Shown piece after piece: positions 19,603 to 27,106 of a DNA stretch of 64,000 nt (position 1 is the first letter of the stretch; each line of letters opens with the position of its first letter). Origin of the DNA: Paenibacillus dakarensis (GTDB taxonomy: Bacteria > Bacillota > Bacilli > Paenibacillales > Paenibacillaceae); the NCBI RefSeq assembly GCF_001373415.1, contig NZ_CDSE01000010.1, forward strand, positions 116,317-180,316. The letters are read 5' to 3'. The notes under the pieces were generated by a model that saw only the letters and a list, made by a program, of their open reading frames with translations, did not search any database and was not told the origin of the DNA. Both the position numbers and the translations under genes were made by a program.

Positions 19603-20600
19603 TGAAAGTCGACTTTCATTTTCATTTGGAGGAGGGCCCCTATTCATTTCGATGGCTGCAAAGAACCGCCCAGGCGATTGACGCGACTTTAAACGAAACT
19701 GAAGCGAGCCACCCTGTTCATACGCTTCCATGGATTGAGGAGCAGACAAGAAGATTAAACAGACGGTTGGAGGAAGGCTGTTTCTCGAAAGATTGGATCG
19801 AGCGATATCTGGTACGCGGACGTCAGAAAGGTATCGAAAGGTTCGGTATTGTTGACCATCTTTACCGGTTTGATGAATTTCGTGATTACTACGAAAAGTA
19901 CATTTTAATGGATGACAGCAAGCTGGGAAAACTGCAGCGCCAATGGTTCGACCGAGTTCGTGTGGGCTCCATTGACACTTATCTGAAGGCTGTCCGGGAT
20001 CTGCAGGGTGAAGGCTATCCGCTTTCAGTTGGTGTGGAGGCTGATTATTTCCCTGGCGGGGAAGCGGAATTAAAAACCTTGCTGGATCGGTACAAGCTGG
20101 ATTATGTAATCGGAAGTGTACACTTTCTGGAAGGATGGGGATTCGACAATCCTGAGGTTAAGGATCTGTTTGAAACCAGAGATCTGCTTGATCTGTACCG
20201 GGACTTGTTTGAGCATGTGAAGCAGGCTGCACGCTCGGGCTTGTTCGATATTATTGCGCATCTGGATAATTTGAAGGTGTTCAATTACAGGCCGGACGAA
20301 AGTGAGATGCTGGGTATGTACGATGAGGTTGCTGCCGTGCTGAAAGAAGCGAACGTGGCATCTGAAATAAATACCGGCCTTGCTTACCGATATCCGATTA
20401 AGGAAATGTGCCCAAGCCCATCTCTGCTCAGCAGCCTTTATAAACAGGGCGTTCCTATCACGCTGAGTTCCGATTCCCATTTTCCGGACGATATCGGTAT
20501 GATGCTGAATGAAGCCGCGAACCTGGCATATGACACCGGATACCGTGAGATCGTATATTTCGAGAACCGACAGCGTTTCACTACTTTGCTTGAACGCTAG
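19602..20600 (+). CDS. PHP-domain phosphoesterase (HisJ-like)
   Basis: GTG start overlapping the DeoR stop by one base, behind GAGGAGGA. The 332 residues show the PHP metal-binding motifs in order: DFHFHLEEG (His-6, His-8), GIVDHLYRF, GVEADYFPG, GSVHFLEGWGFD, IIAHLDNLKVF and LSSDSHFPDDIG. PHP enzymes of this type hydrolyse histidinol phosphate or other phosphomono- and cyclic phosphodiesters. A role in histidine synthesis is unlikely because no his genes are near; coupling to a phosphodiesterase and importer suggests a dephosphorylation step of the same pathway. The N-terminal part contains an extended helical insertion (about residues 15-70). Confidence 0.8.
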   Translation: MKVDFHFHLEEGPYSFRWLQRTAQAIDATLNETEASHPVHTLPWIEEQTRRLNRRLEEGCFSKDWIERYLVRGRQKGIERFGIVDHLYRFDEFRDYYEKYILMDDSKLGKLQRQWFDRVRVGSIDTYLKAVRDLQGEGYPLSVGVEADYFPGGEAELKTLLDRYKLDYVIGSVHFLEGWGFDNPEVKDLFETRDLLDLYRDLFEHVKQAARSGLFDIIAHLDNLKVFNYRPDESEMLGMYDEVAAVLKEANVASEINTGLAYRYPIKEMCPSPSLLSSLYKQGVPITLSSDSHFPDDIGMMLNEAANLAYDTGYREIVYFENRQRFTTLLER

Positions 20601-20609
20601 ATTTAGAAG

Positions 20610-20641
20610 AAAAAAGCAGACCTGTGAGGTCTGCTTTTTTT
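20610..20641. terminator. Bidirectional terminator
   Basis: AAAAAAGCAGACC, TGTGA, GGTCTGCTTTTTTT: a perfect stem flanked by A- and T-runs. It ends the plus-strand operon and can also serve the convergent L7/L12-like gene. Confidence 0.9.
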
Positions 20642-20715
20642 GTATATAGAGTCTATATTTTCGGGTGTGTAATTTTTAGTTTACGCCATGAATGATTAAC
20701 ATCATTAATTTGATT

Positions 20716-21057
20716 TTACAGTTTATGATCCATGCTATCTACAAAGTCCTTCGCTTCTTTCAAAGATAAGCCTTTCGCTTCTCTCAGCAATTTGATAGCT
20801 TTAATCTTTTTACCGGAAGCAAGCATCATCCGCAGTCTTCCTTCAAGTTCTGCAGAGAGATAGTCTGCGCTTTGTCCTGCCGGAACATCCGTAATTGCTG
20901 GACCCTTGTTGTACAAGTCAGCACTTTCCGGTCGTTTGTTCAACCATTCAAGCTCATCTTTCATATCATTGAGTTGGTTTTGCAGGCCTAACACTTTAAA
21001 GCTGAGGAGGAGAGATATGATGAGTGCGGCAACCGCTGTTATTTCTGAAGCTTCCAT
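20716..21057 (-). CDS. Membrane-anchored protein with ribosomal L7/L12-like C-terminal domain
   Basis: The start at 21057 is chosen because AAAGGAG lies 11 bp upstream on the minus strand; a longer open frame begins at 21099 without a good site. The 113-residue product has an N-terminal membrane helix (EITAVAALIISLLLSFKVL), a short coiled segment (QNQLNDMKDELEWLNKR), and at the C-terminus KIKAIKLLREAKGLSLKEAKDFVDSM, which is the helix-turn-helix of the L7/L12 C-terminal domain that binds translation factors. Similar small proteins occur widely in Firmicutes without known function. It converges on the PHP operon. Confidence 0.7.
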   Translation of the reverse strand: MEASEITAVAALIISLLLSFKVLGLQNQLNDMKDELEWLNKRPESADLYNKGPAITDVPAGQSADYLSAELEGRLRMMLASGKKIKAIKLLREAKGLSLKEAKDFVDSMDHKL

Positions 21058-21201
21058 GGAGCATTTTTCTCCTTTCGTAATGGATGATTTATTTACCATT
21101 ATACCTCGAAAGATATTTAAAATATCGAGTCCAGGCTCACATCTGAAATATTCATGGATAGAACTTCACTTGATCGTTTCCAAAAATGGTTTCAATTACC
21201 T

Positions 21202-21230
21202 TTGAATAACGGAAAGTATTCTGATATACT
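21202..21230 (+). promoter_or_regulatory. Promoter of the tRNA-Lys gene
   Basis: TTGAAT at 21202-21207 and TATACT at 21225-21230 with a 17-bp spacer, placing the start about 50 nt before the tRNA. Confidence 0.65.
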
Positions 21231-21290
21231 TTATAAAGTACCTACTAATAAGTTATTAGTTACCTTGATTTAAGAAGGTATAGGATCTGC

Positions 21291-21363
21291 GGGTTCTTAG
21301 CTCAGTTGGTAGAGCAGTTGACTCTTAATCATCAGGTCGAGGGTTCGAACCCCTCAGAACCCA
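21291..21363 (+). tRNA. tRNA-Lys (anticodon CTT)
   Basis: A complete 73-nt cloverleaf: acceptor GGGTTCT/AGAACCC, D-arm GCTC/GAGC, anticodon loop CTCTTAA (CTT anticodon, codon AAG), T-arm GAGGG/CCCTC with TTCGAAC, discriminator A. The anticodon stem GTTGA/TCATC has a T-T mismatch at position 28-42. The CCA tail is not encoded. It is a single tRNA with its own promoter and terminator. Confidence 0.95.
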
Positions 21364-21377
21364 TTCGTATAACCAAG

Positions 21378-21402
21378 CGCAGCCATTAAGGCTGCGTTTT
21401 TT
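21378..21402 (+). terminator. Terminator of the tRNA gene
   Basis: CGCAGCC and GGCTGCG with a 5-nt loop, followed by six T residues, 14 bp after the tRNA 3' end. Confidence 0.9.
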
Positions 21403-21563
21403 GTTGTGCCAAAGTTTTCTGTAGTGAGCAGCAAAATGCCGGGATAAAAATTACAAAGTTCGAATAAACGACTAATAAAAGAAGTATGTTTAAGTACAGA
21501 CGGTAAGCGCATACATCTACACTTTGAGGGTAGTATACAGCGACTTAAAAGGAGGGGGAAAGT

Positions 21564-22970
21564 ATGATGTTACGTAACCGAAAATGGTGGCTCTTTACAA
21601 CGATTGTCTTGTGTACTTCGCTGCTGTTTGGATGTACCAGCAATACGAATAAACCCGCTGATTCAAAATCGAGTGATCCAGGGAACGGGAAGGCTGCAGA
21701 GGCTCCCAAAACAACGATCAGCATTACCTTTAGAGATGACGGAATAGGAGAGAATGGAGCGTTATATAAGTGGATCATGGAATTAGCGGCAAGCTATCCT
21801 GATAAAAGTGTTGAAATTAAGCCAGCACCGATCCAGGCGTCTGAAGGCGATTATTTTGCCAAAGTTGCGTTAGCGCTGAAATCTAAAGATACAGCACCGG
21901 ATATCGTTACGGAGGATACCTTCATATTGAATTCAGATGCGAGTGCAGGATTTCTGGAACCGCTGGATGATAAGCTGAAGGGCTGGGAAGATTGGTCCAA
22001 CGGTTCTTTTATTGAAGCAATGAAGAAGGGCGTGACTGCAAGTGACGGGAAAGTGTATGGGGTTCCCTATAACACGGATTCCAGAGGACTTTGGTATAAC
22101 AAGGAGATATTCAAACAGGCAGGGCTTCCGGAAGACTGGCAGCCGAAAACTTGGGAGGACGTCCTGAGTGCGGCAAGAACCATTAAGGAAAAGGCACCTG
22201 ATGTGGTTCCGATATGGATGAACATGGGCAAGGCGACTGGAGAAGCAACATCGATGCAGACCTATGAAATGCTCCTATATGGAACAGGTGAAAGACTTTA
22301 TGACGATGCAAGCGGGAAATGGATTATTAAAAGTCAGGGAATCGTTGACGCACTTACTTTTATTGAAACGGTTAACAAAGAGAAGCTTGGACCACCTTTG
22401 TCCAAGGTATTGAACGGCCAGGCAGGAAATACAGCAACCCGCGAATATTTACCACAAGGTAAACTAGCTATTTCGTTGGATGGCTCATGGATTACAGGTA
22501 ATTATTTTACGGGAGGCGCCGCACCATGGCCGGAATATAAGGATGTGCTCGGTTTCGCACCGATGCCGACAAGTAAAGGTCAGGCACCTGGATCAATTAC
22601 ACTGGCCGGAGGCTGGGCTTTATCCATCCCAAGCAATTCGAAGCATAAGGAAGAGGCCTGGGATTTTATCAAATATGCCCTCAATAAGGAAAATACACAG
22701 AAGCTGGTGATGGCTTCAGGCAATATAACGGTTCGTGCGGATGTTGCCAAGGATCCGGAATATACTAAGATGCCGTTTAACGAAATTGCAACGGAATACT
22801 TGAAAAATGCAGAGTTCAGACCCGCACAGGAGAAATACCCTGAGGTATCAACGCAAATACAAACGATGGTTGAATCTGTCGCCACGGGCACCTCTCCAGC
22901 GGATGCAATGAACAAATATGCCCAGGATGTAAGCAGAATTGTCGGCGGGGATCATGTCATGGAAAAATAA
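21564..22970 (+). CDS. CUT1 ABC transporter substrate-binding lipoprotein
   Basis: The 468-residue lipoprotein starts with a basic signal peptide and lipobox LLFGCTS. The mature part is an MBP/UgpB-type solute-binding protein (GVPYNTDSRGLWYNKEIFKQAGLPEDWQPKTWEDVLSAART; GSITLAGGWALSIPSNSKHKEEAWDFIKYAL). GGAGGGGG precedes ATGs at 21564 and 21567. The binding protein and two permeases lie in one operon without an ATPase, as usual for sugar importers that share an MsmX-like ATPase. The ligand is unknown; lying next to glpD and the Ugp-like operon favours a glycerol- or sugar-phosphate compound but does not prove it. Confidence 0.85.
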   Translation: MMLRNRKWWLFTTIVLCTSLLFGCTSNTNKPADSKSSDPGNGKAAEAPKTTISITFRDDGIGENGALYKWIMELAASYPDKSVEIKPAPIQASEGDYFAKVALALKSKDTAPDIVTEDTFILNSDASAGFLEPLDDKLKGWEDWSNGSFIEAMKKGVTASDGKVYGVPYNTDSRGLWYNKEIFKQAGLPEDWQPKTWEDVLSAARTIKEKAPDVVPIWMNMGKATGEATSMQTYEMLLYGTGERLYDDASGKWIIKSQGIVDALTFIETVNKEKLGPPLSKVLNGQAGNTATREYLPQGKLAISLDGSWITGNYFTGGAAPWPEYKDVLGFAPMPTSKGQAPGSITLAGGWALSIPSNSKHKEEAWDFIKYALNKENTQKLVMASGNITVRADVAKDPEYTKMPFNEIATEYLKNAEFRPAQEKYPEVSTQIQTMVESVATGTSPADAMNKYAQDVSRIVGGDHVMEK

Positions 22971-22978
22971 CGGAAAAA

Positions 22979-23028
22979 GCTTGCTCAAGCTGCTCCTTAA
23001 CAGGACTGCTTGGGCAAGCGGTTTTTTT
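22979..23028 (+). terminator. Intercistronic hairpin between binding-protein and permease genes
   Basis: GCTTGCTCAAGC pairs with GCTTGGGCAAGC (one wobble) around an inner TCCT/AGGA stem, then seven T residues. Placed between the binding-protein and permease genes, it probably acts as partial attenuator and 3' stabiliser so the binding protein is made in excess. Confidence 0.75.
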
Positions 23029-23059
23029 CAGATCTTCAGTGGCGGAAGGAGCACAGAAC

Positions 23060-23950
23060 ATGAGCAGTCTGACGGTTAATGATTTCAAAAAGAAGAGAAC
23101 GACGTATACATGGCTCTATTTCTTACTTCCTTCGATTGCGATTATGCTGGTATTTTTCATTTATCCGATATTGTTAACCTTCTTTTATTCTTTCACAAAT
23201 CTCGCTTTAACGGGAGAAGCAGCCAAAGACCTTAAATTCATCGGCTTAGACAACTATGTGCGTATGTTTGAAGATCCCTCGGTCCGAGTGAGTATATGGA
23301 ACACCTTAATCTTTTTGATCGGTTCGGCTGTTATTGGGCAGCAGGTGCTGGGATTTCTTATCGCCTTATTAATGAAGCAAAGAAATAAAACATTCAGACG
23401 TGTGATCGGCACGATCGTGTTAGCCGGCTGGGTAACCCCGGAAATCGTATGTGCCTTATGCTTATACAGTTTTTTCGGGGATGAGGGGACACTTAATACC
23501 ATCATTTCCTTTTTCGGATTTTCGGAAGTTACCTGGCTGTTTACCGTTCCCATGCTGACCATCATCCTGGCAAACATTTGGCACGGAACCGCCTTTTCCA
23601 TGCTTGTGTTCCAGGCGGCACTGGACGATGTACCGAATGAAATTGAGGAAGCTGCTGTTGTAGATGGGGCGTCAAAATGGAAGATTTTCACGAGTATTAT
23701 TGTTCCTTATATCAAGGGCACCATTACAACAAATATGATGCTGGTTACCTTGCAGACCCTGGGGGTATTCGGGCTGATCTATGCGATGACCGGCGGCGGG
23801 CCGGGAACATCGACAACGACATTGCCAATCTTTATGTACAATCAGGCTTTTGTTAATTATCAGCTTGGATATGGAACTGCCATTTCATTGTTACTGCTGC
23901 TCATTGGCATTGTACTCAGCCTGCTCTATATCCGGTCAATGAAAGAGTAG
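23060..23950 (+). CDS. CUT1 ABC transporter permease (MalF/UgpA-like)
   Basis: The ATG at 23060, behind GGAAGGA (23044-23050), is preferred over an upstream GTG at 23039. The 296 residues have six membrane helices, typical N-terminal PSIAIMLVFFIYPILLTFFYSF, and an EAA loop (DVPNEIEEAAVVDGASKWKIFTSIIVPYIKG). It pairs with the next gene as the channel of the sugar-type importer. Confidence 0.88.
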   Translation: MSSLTVNDFKKKRTTYTWLYFLLPSIAIMLVFFIYPILLTFFYSFTNLALTGEAAKDLKFIGLDNYVRMFEDPSVRVSIWNTLIFLIGSAVIGQQVLGFLIALLMKQRNKTFRRVIGTIVLAGWVTPEIVCALCLYSFFGDEGTLNTIISFFGFSEVTWLFTVPMLTIILANIWHGTAFSMLVFQAALDDVPNEIEEAAVVDGASKWKIFTSIIVPYIKGTITTNMMLVTLQTLGVFGLIYAMTGGGPGTSTTTLPIFMYNQAFVNYQLGYGTAISLLLLLIGIVLSLLYIRSMKE

Positions 23951-24007
23951 GGTCTTGAGCGGAATACTTCCTAAGCTTGGACTACCAAAAAATTGAGGAG
24001 AATTCGG

Positions 24008-24841
24008 ATGAATGCCAAACAACGTAAAGTAATGTATCGAGTCATGCCTTATACGATTCTTACTTTGATCGGAATCTGTTTCATGCTGCCGCTGCTTTGG
24101 GTTCTCGTTGCCTCGGTTGACGCCAATGCGATGCAGTCCCTTAAGCTCCCCAGCCGTATAACCGGCGCTAACTATGTGGAGGTGATCACCAGCAGCGAAA
24201 ATCAGCGTGCTTTTCTGATCGGCCTGGTTATGTCGCTTGGCCAAGCCGTAATTGTAGTGCTTCTTGCATTGCTGGCGGCATACCCGTTATCTCGATACCA
24301 GATGAAATATAAGAAGCCGTTCATGCTGACGATTTTGTTCATGACCTCATTGCCGATCACCGCTGTCATGGTGCCTGTATATCAGCTGTTTCTCGGATTA
24401 AAGCTCTATGATAATATTTTTGGCGTTATTTTATTTTATGTTGCCTCGTCGATGCCCTATGGCATATGGATGCTGAAAAATTTTATGGATTCGGTACCGC
24501 AGGATCTGGAAGAAGCAGCATGGGTTGACGGAGCGTCTGTCTTCACCGGAATCCGGAAAGTGGTTGCGCCTTTAATGGTGCCTGGCATTTGTACGGTTGC
24601 AATTTTTACTTTCTCCGGAAGCTGGGGCAATTTTTTCGTCCCGTATATTTTGCTGCAGTCACCCGAAAAATTTCCGGCGTCTGTTAAGCTGTATCAATTT
24701 TTCGGCCAATACGGCATGGTAGACTATGGCAGCTTGGCGGCATTTTCCGTACTCTATGCGATCCCGGCTATTATCATGTACATTCTTTCTCAGCAGTTTA
24801 TGTCCAAAGGCTTCGGCCTTCAGGGAGGGACGAAAGGGTAG
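24008..24841 (+). CDS. CUT1 ABC transporter permease (MalG/UgpE-like)
   Basis: The ATG at 24008 lies 7 bp after GAGGAG; a TTG at 23993 is the longer alternative. The product has six membrane helices and the EAA loop SVPQDLEEAAWVDGASVFTGIRKVVAPLMVPG. It is the last gene of a three-gene importer with no ATPase; an MsmX-like ATPase elsewhere in the genome is presumably used. The gap to glpD contains a new promoter and leader. Confidence 0.88.
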   Translation: MNAKQRKVMYRVMPYTILTLIGICFMLPLLWVLVASVDANAMQSLKLPSRITGANYVEVITSSENQRAFLIGLVMSLGQAVIVVLLALLAAYPLSRYQMKYKKPFMLTILFMTSLPITAVMVPVYQLFLGLKLYDNIFGVILFYVASSMPYGIWMLKNFMDSVPQDLEEAAWVDGASVFTGIRKVVAPLMVPGICTVAIFTFSGSWGNFFVPYILLQSPEKFPASVKLYQFFGQYGMVDYGSLAAFSVLYAIPAIIMYILSQQFMSKGFGLQGGTKG

Positions 24842-24907
24842 AGAGCAAGTTATTCTATTTCAGGCTTAAGAATGGTGTTCTAACCGTATTTTGAAAGTTG
24901 TGTGAAA

Positions 24908-24937
24908 TTGATAGCTGACTCATTTAGTTACTATAGA
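24908..24937 (+). promoter_or_regulatory. Candidate glpD promoter
   Basis: TTGATA at 24908-24913 and TATAGA at 24932-24937, 18-bp spacer. The start near 24944 leaves a leader of about 165 nt containing the hairpin at 25006-25062. Confidence 0.5.
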
Positions 24938-25003
24938 CTTATGGCGCGGGTAGGCATATAATGGAATTTATTATATCGATTGCATAAACGGGCGGAGATA
25001 ACG

Positions 25004-25070
25004 GAGAACCCTTTTGCTGAGTATATACTGTCTTTCAGTATGTATTCATGGCGGAAGGGTTCTTTCTATA
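25004..25070 (+). promoter_or_regulatory. GlpP-type antitermination leader of glpD
   Basis: A very long imperfect hairpin: GAACCCTTTTGC (25006-25017) pairs with GCGGAAGGGTTC (25051-25062), and inside it TGAGTATATACTG pairs with CAGTATGTATTCA around TCTTT. TTTCT follows. In Bacillus subtilis glpD is controlled by GlpP binding to a terminator-bearing leader in the presence of G3P. The 5' arm GAGAACCCTTTTGC closely resembles GAGAAGCCCTTTGC in the leader at 26999, and glpP lies 7 kb downstream. The structure is seen directly; GlpP binding is inference. Confidence 0.65.
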
Positions 25071-25109
25071 CCCTCTTATAGACCGGATGTGGATTAGGGA
25101 GGTTAGACT

Positions 25110-26852
25110 ATGGATACCAAGCTCTCGTCAAGGGAACGAGCAGCGTATTTGAAAGATATGTCGGAAGTTAAACTGGATTTGCTGATCATCGGAGGAGGCA
25201 TTACGGGGGCAGGGATCGCATGGGATGCAAGCTCCAGGGGTATGGTTACAGGCCTTGTGGAGATGAATGACTTCGCATCCGGAACGAGCAGCAGGTCCAC
25301 GAAACTGATACACGGCGGGCTTAGATATTTAAAACAGGGCGAAATAAAGTTAGTCCGTGAAGTAGGGTCAGAACGCGCTCTTCTGCATAAAAGTGCACCT
25401 CATCTCGTGGATCCAATTCCGATGCTGCTGCCTATTTATAAAAATGGAACATACGGATACTGGACCAGCTCCATCGGGCTGCTTATATATGATTGGCTGG
25501 CAGGAGTCAAAGGTAGCGAGCGCAGAAAAATGTACGGCCGCGATGATGCAGTAATTCTTGAACCGCTCTTTAAGCAGGATGGCTTAAAAGGTGCCGGCTA
25601 CTATTATGAATATCGGACGGATGACGCGAGGCTAACAATTGAAGTCTTGAAGAGCGCTCGTGCGAGCGGAGCAATGATGACGAATTATACAAAGGCAACG
25701 GCATTTATTTATCGGGGCGGAAGAGTTGTGGGCGTTAAAGCGGAAGATCTGCTTAGTGGAGATATATATTCCATTTACGCTAAAAAAATCGTGAATGCGG
25801 CAGGCCCTTGGGTGGATGAAATTCGAACACAAGACAACTCTCTAAAAGGAAAAAGACTACTCCTGACCAAGGGTGTTCACTTGGTGGTGGATTATAATAA
25901 GGTGCCTGTTAAGCAAGCCGCCTATTTTGACGTGCCTGGCGGCAGGATGATTTTTGTTATACCGCGCGGAAAGAAAACGTATATCGGCACGACCGACACG
26001 GTGTATGAAGGAGATATCCAAAATCCCGGTATAACCGAGGCTGATCGCAAATATCTGCTCGATGCCGTTAATCATGCCTTCCCGGATGTTCAGTTGTGCC
26101 TGACAGATATAGAGACTGCTTGGTCCGGTCTTCGTCCGCTCGTAAGGGAAGAAGGAAAAGGCCCTTCAGAAATTTCACGTAAGGATGAGTTGTTTGTCTC
26201 ACATTCCGGCCTGATAACAATTGCTGGAGGAAAGCTGACTGGATTCCGCAAAATGGGAGAAAAAGTCGTCAATCTTGTATCCAAACAGCTTCAGGATGAA
26301 GAGGGCACCATTTTCCCGCCGTGTACAACAGACCGAAAACCGATCAGTGGGGGACTGATGAACGGCGGAACATATCACGACCTGAAAAAAGCCATGGTGA
26401 AACAAGGGAGATCCTTTGGCATCAACATAGATGAGACCTTTGATTTGATGTCCCGTTACGGGGCGAATACGCTGGAGATCTTTAGATATATAGATGAATC
26501 AAAGCGGGATGAAATGATGGAGGATGGTCTGCTGTATGCCGAAATTAAGTATTCCATAGATCACGAAATGACATTAAATGCTGTAGATTTTCTCCTAAGA
26601 AGAACCGGATGGCTGCTGTTTGACCGGCAGAGGGCTGAACGGATCGTGGGTGAAGTCGTGTCTATTATGACGGAGCTGTTGGAATGGGATGGTCATGAGC
26701 TGGATAGGCAGTGGTTAATGCTTCAGGAACAAGTGAAGATAGCATGGAACACCAATGAGGATATCCGTGTCGATTTAAATGTAGCAGGAAAGTCTGTAAA
26801 GGATAATCAGACTGAGCTAAGAAGTCCGGGTTTTTTGCATAACTTTCTATAA
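25110..26852 (+). CDS. glpD: Aerobic glycerol-3-phosphate dehydrogenase
   Basis: The 580-residue flavoenzyme oxidises G3P to dihydroxyacetone phosphate and passes electrons to menaquinone at the membrane. The FAD-binding motif LLIIGGGITGAGIAWDASSRG starts near residue 20, followed by GTSSRSTKLIHGGLRYLK, the family's active-site region KGVHLVVD, IGTTDTVYEGD and the AWSGLRPLVR block. The C-terminal domain (about 400-560) is the GlpD cap. The length matches Bacillus GlpD. RBS GGGAGG. It stands behind a leader hairpin and is followed by the Ugp-like operon, both consistent with G3P-induced expression through GlpP. Confidence 0.93.
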   Translation: MDTKLSSRERAAYLKDMSEVKLDLLIIGGGITGAGIAWDASSRGMVTGLVEMNDFASGTSSRSTKLIHGGLRYLKQGEIKLVREVGSERALLHKSAPHLVDPIPMLLPIYKNGTYGYWTSSIGLLIYDWLAGVKGSERRKMYGRDDAVILEPLFKQDGLKGAGYYYEYRTDDARLTIEVLKSARASGAMMTNYTKATAFIYRGGRVVGVKAEDLLSGDIYSIYAKKIVNAAGPWVDEIRTQDNSLKGKRLLLTKGVHLVVDYNKVPVKQAAYFDVPGGRMIFVIPRGKKTYIGTTDTVYEGDIQNPGITEADRKYLLDAVNHAFPDVQLCLTDIETAWSGLRPLVREEGKGPSEISRKDELFVSHSGLITIAGGKLTGFRKMGEKVVNLVSKQLQDEEGTIFPPCTTDRKPISGGLMNGGTYHDLKKAMVKQGRSFGINIDETFDLMSRYGANTLEIFRYIDESKRDEMMEDGLLYAEIKYSIDHEMTLNAVDFLLRRTGWLLFDRQRAERIVGEVVSIMTELLEWDGHELDRQWLMLQEQVKIAWNTNEDIRVDLNVAGKSVKDNQTELRSPGFLHNFL

Positions 26853-26938
26853 AAATATAATTTATTTAACCTTTAATTTACACAATTAGGAAATGTCAAT
26901 GATAATTATGAGATAGGAGGGATAATTTAAAATTAATC

Positions 26939-26967
26939 TTGTCAAACTTGTGAACAGACTGTAGTAT
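26939..26967 (+). promoter_or_regulatory. Promoter of the Ugp-like operon
   Basis: TTGTCA at 26939-26944 and TAGTAT at 26962-26967, 17-bp spacer. The start near 26974 gives a leader of about 130 nt. Confidence 0.6.
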
Positions 26968-26998
26968 AACAGTATAGTTTTAGAGCTGGGTAGAGATG

Positions 26999-27076
26999 AT
27001 GAGAAGCCCTTTGCATAACTAAAACGCTTTCTTTGTTGTGAAAGCTGTTTTTGTGCAGAGTACTTCTCATTTTTTT
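26999..27076 (+). promoter_or_regulatory. Terminator-bearing leader of the Ugp-like operon (GlpP-type)
   Basis: ATGAGAAG (26999-27006) pairs with CTTCTCAT (27063-27070); inner pairing includes CTTTGCA with TGCAGAG and GCTTTC with GAAAGC; seven T residues follow. It is a strong intrinsic terminator upstream of the first coding region, so readthrough requires antitermination. The 5' arm GAGAAGCCCTTTGC is nearly the same as in the glpD leader, and the operon itself encodes GlpP. Confidence 0.7.
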
Positions 27077-27106
27077 GTGCCCGGACGATGAAAAAGGGGG
27101 ATTTAG

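Noticed and set aside
19602..20600. Histidinol phosphatase of histidine synthesis
   Set aside because: The PHP motifs fit, but no other his genes are near and the operon context is phosphoester uptake.
21491..21515. cre-like sequence before the CUT1 binding-protein gene
   Set aside because: GGTAAGCGCATACA has two mismatches at fixed consensus positions, so support is too weak.
24842..25109. T-box or metabolite riboswitch in the glpD leader
   Set aside because: No T-box sequence or specifier pattern was seen; the long hairpin and glpP in the same block fit antitermination better.
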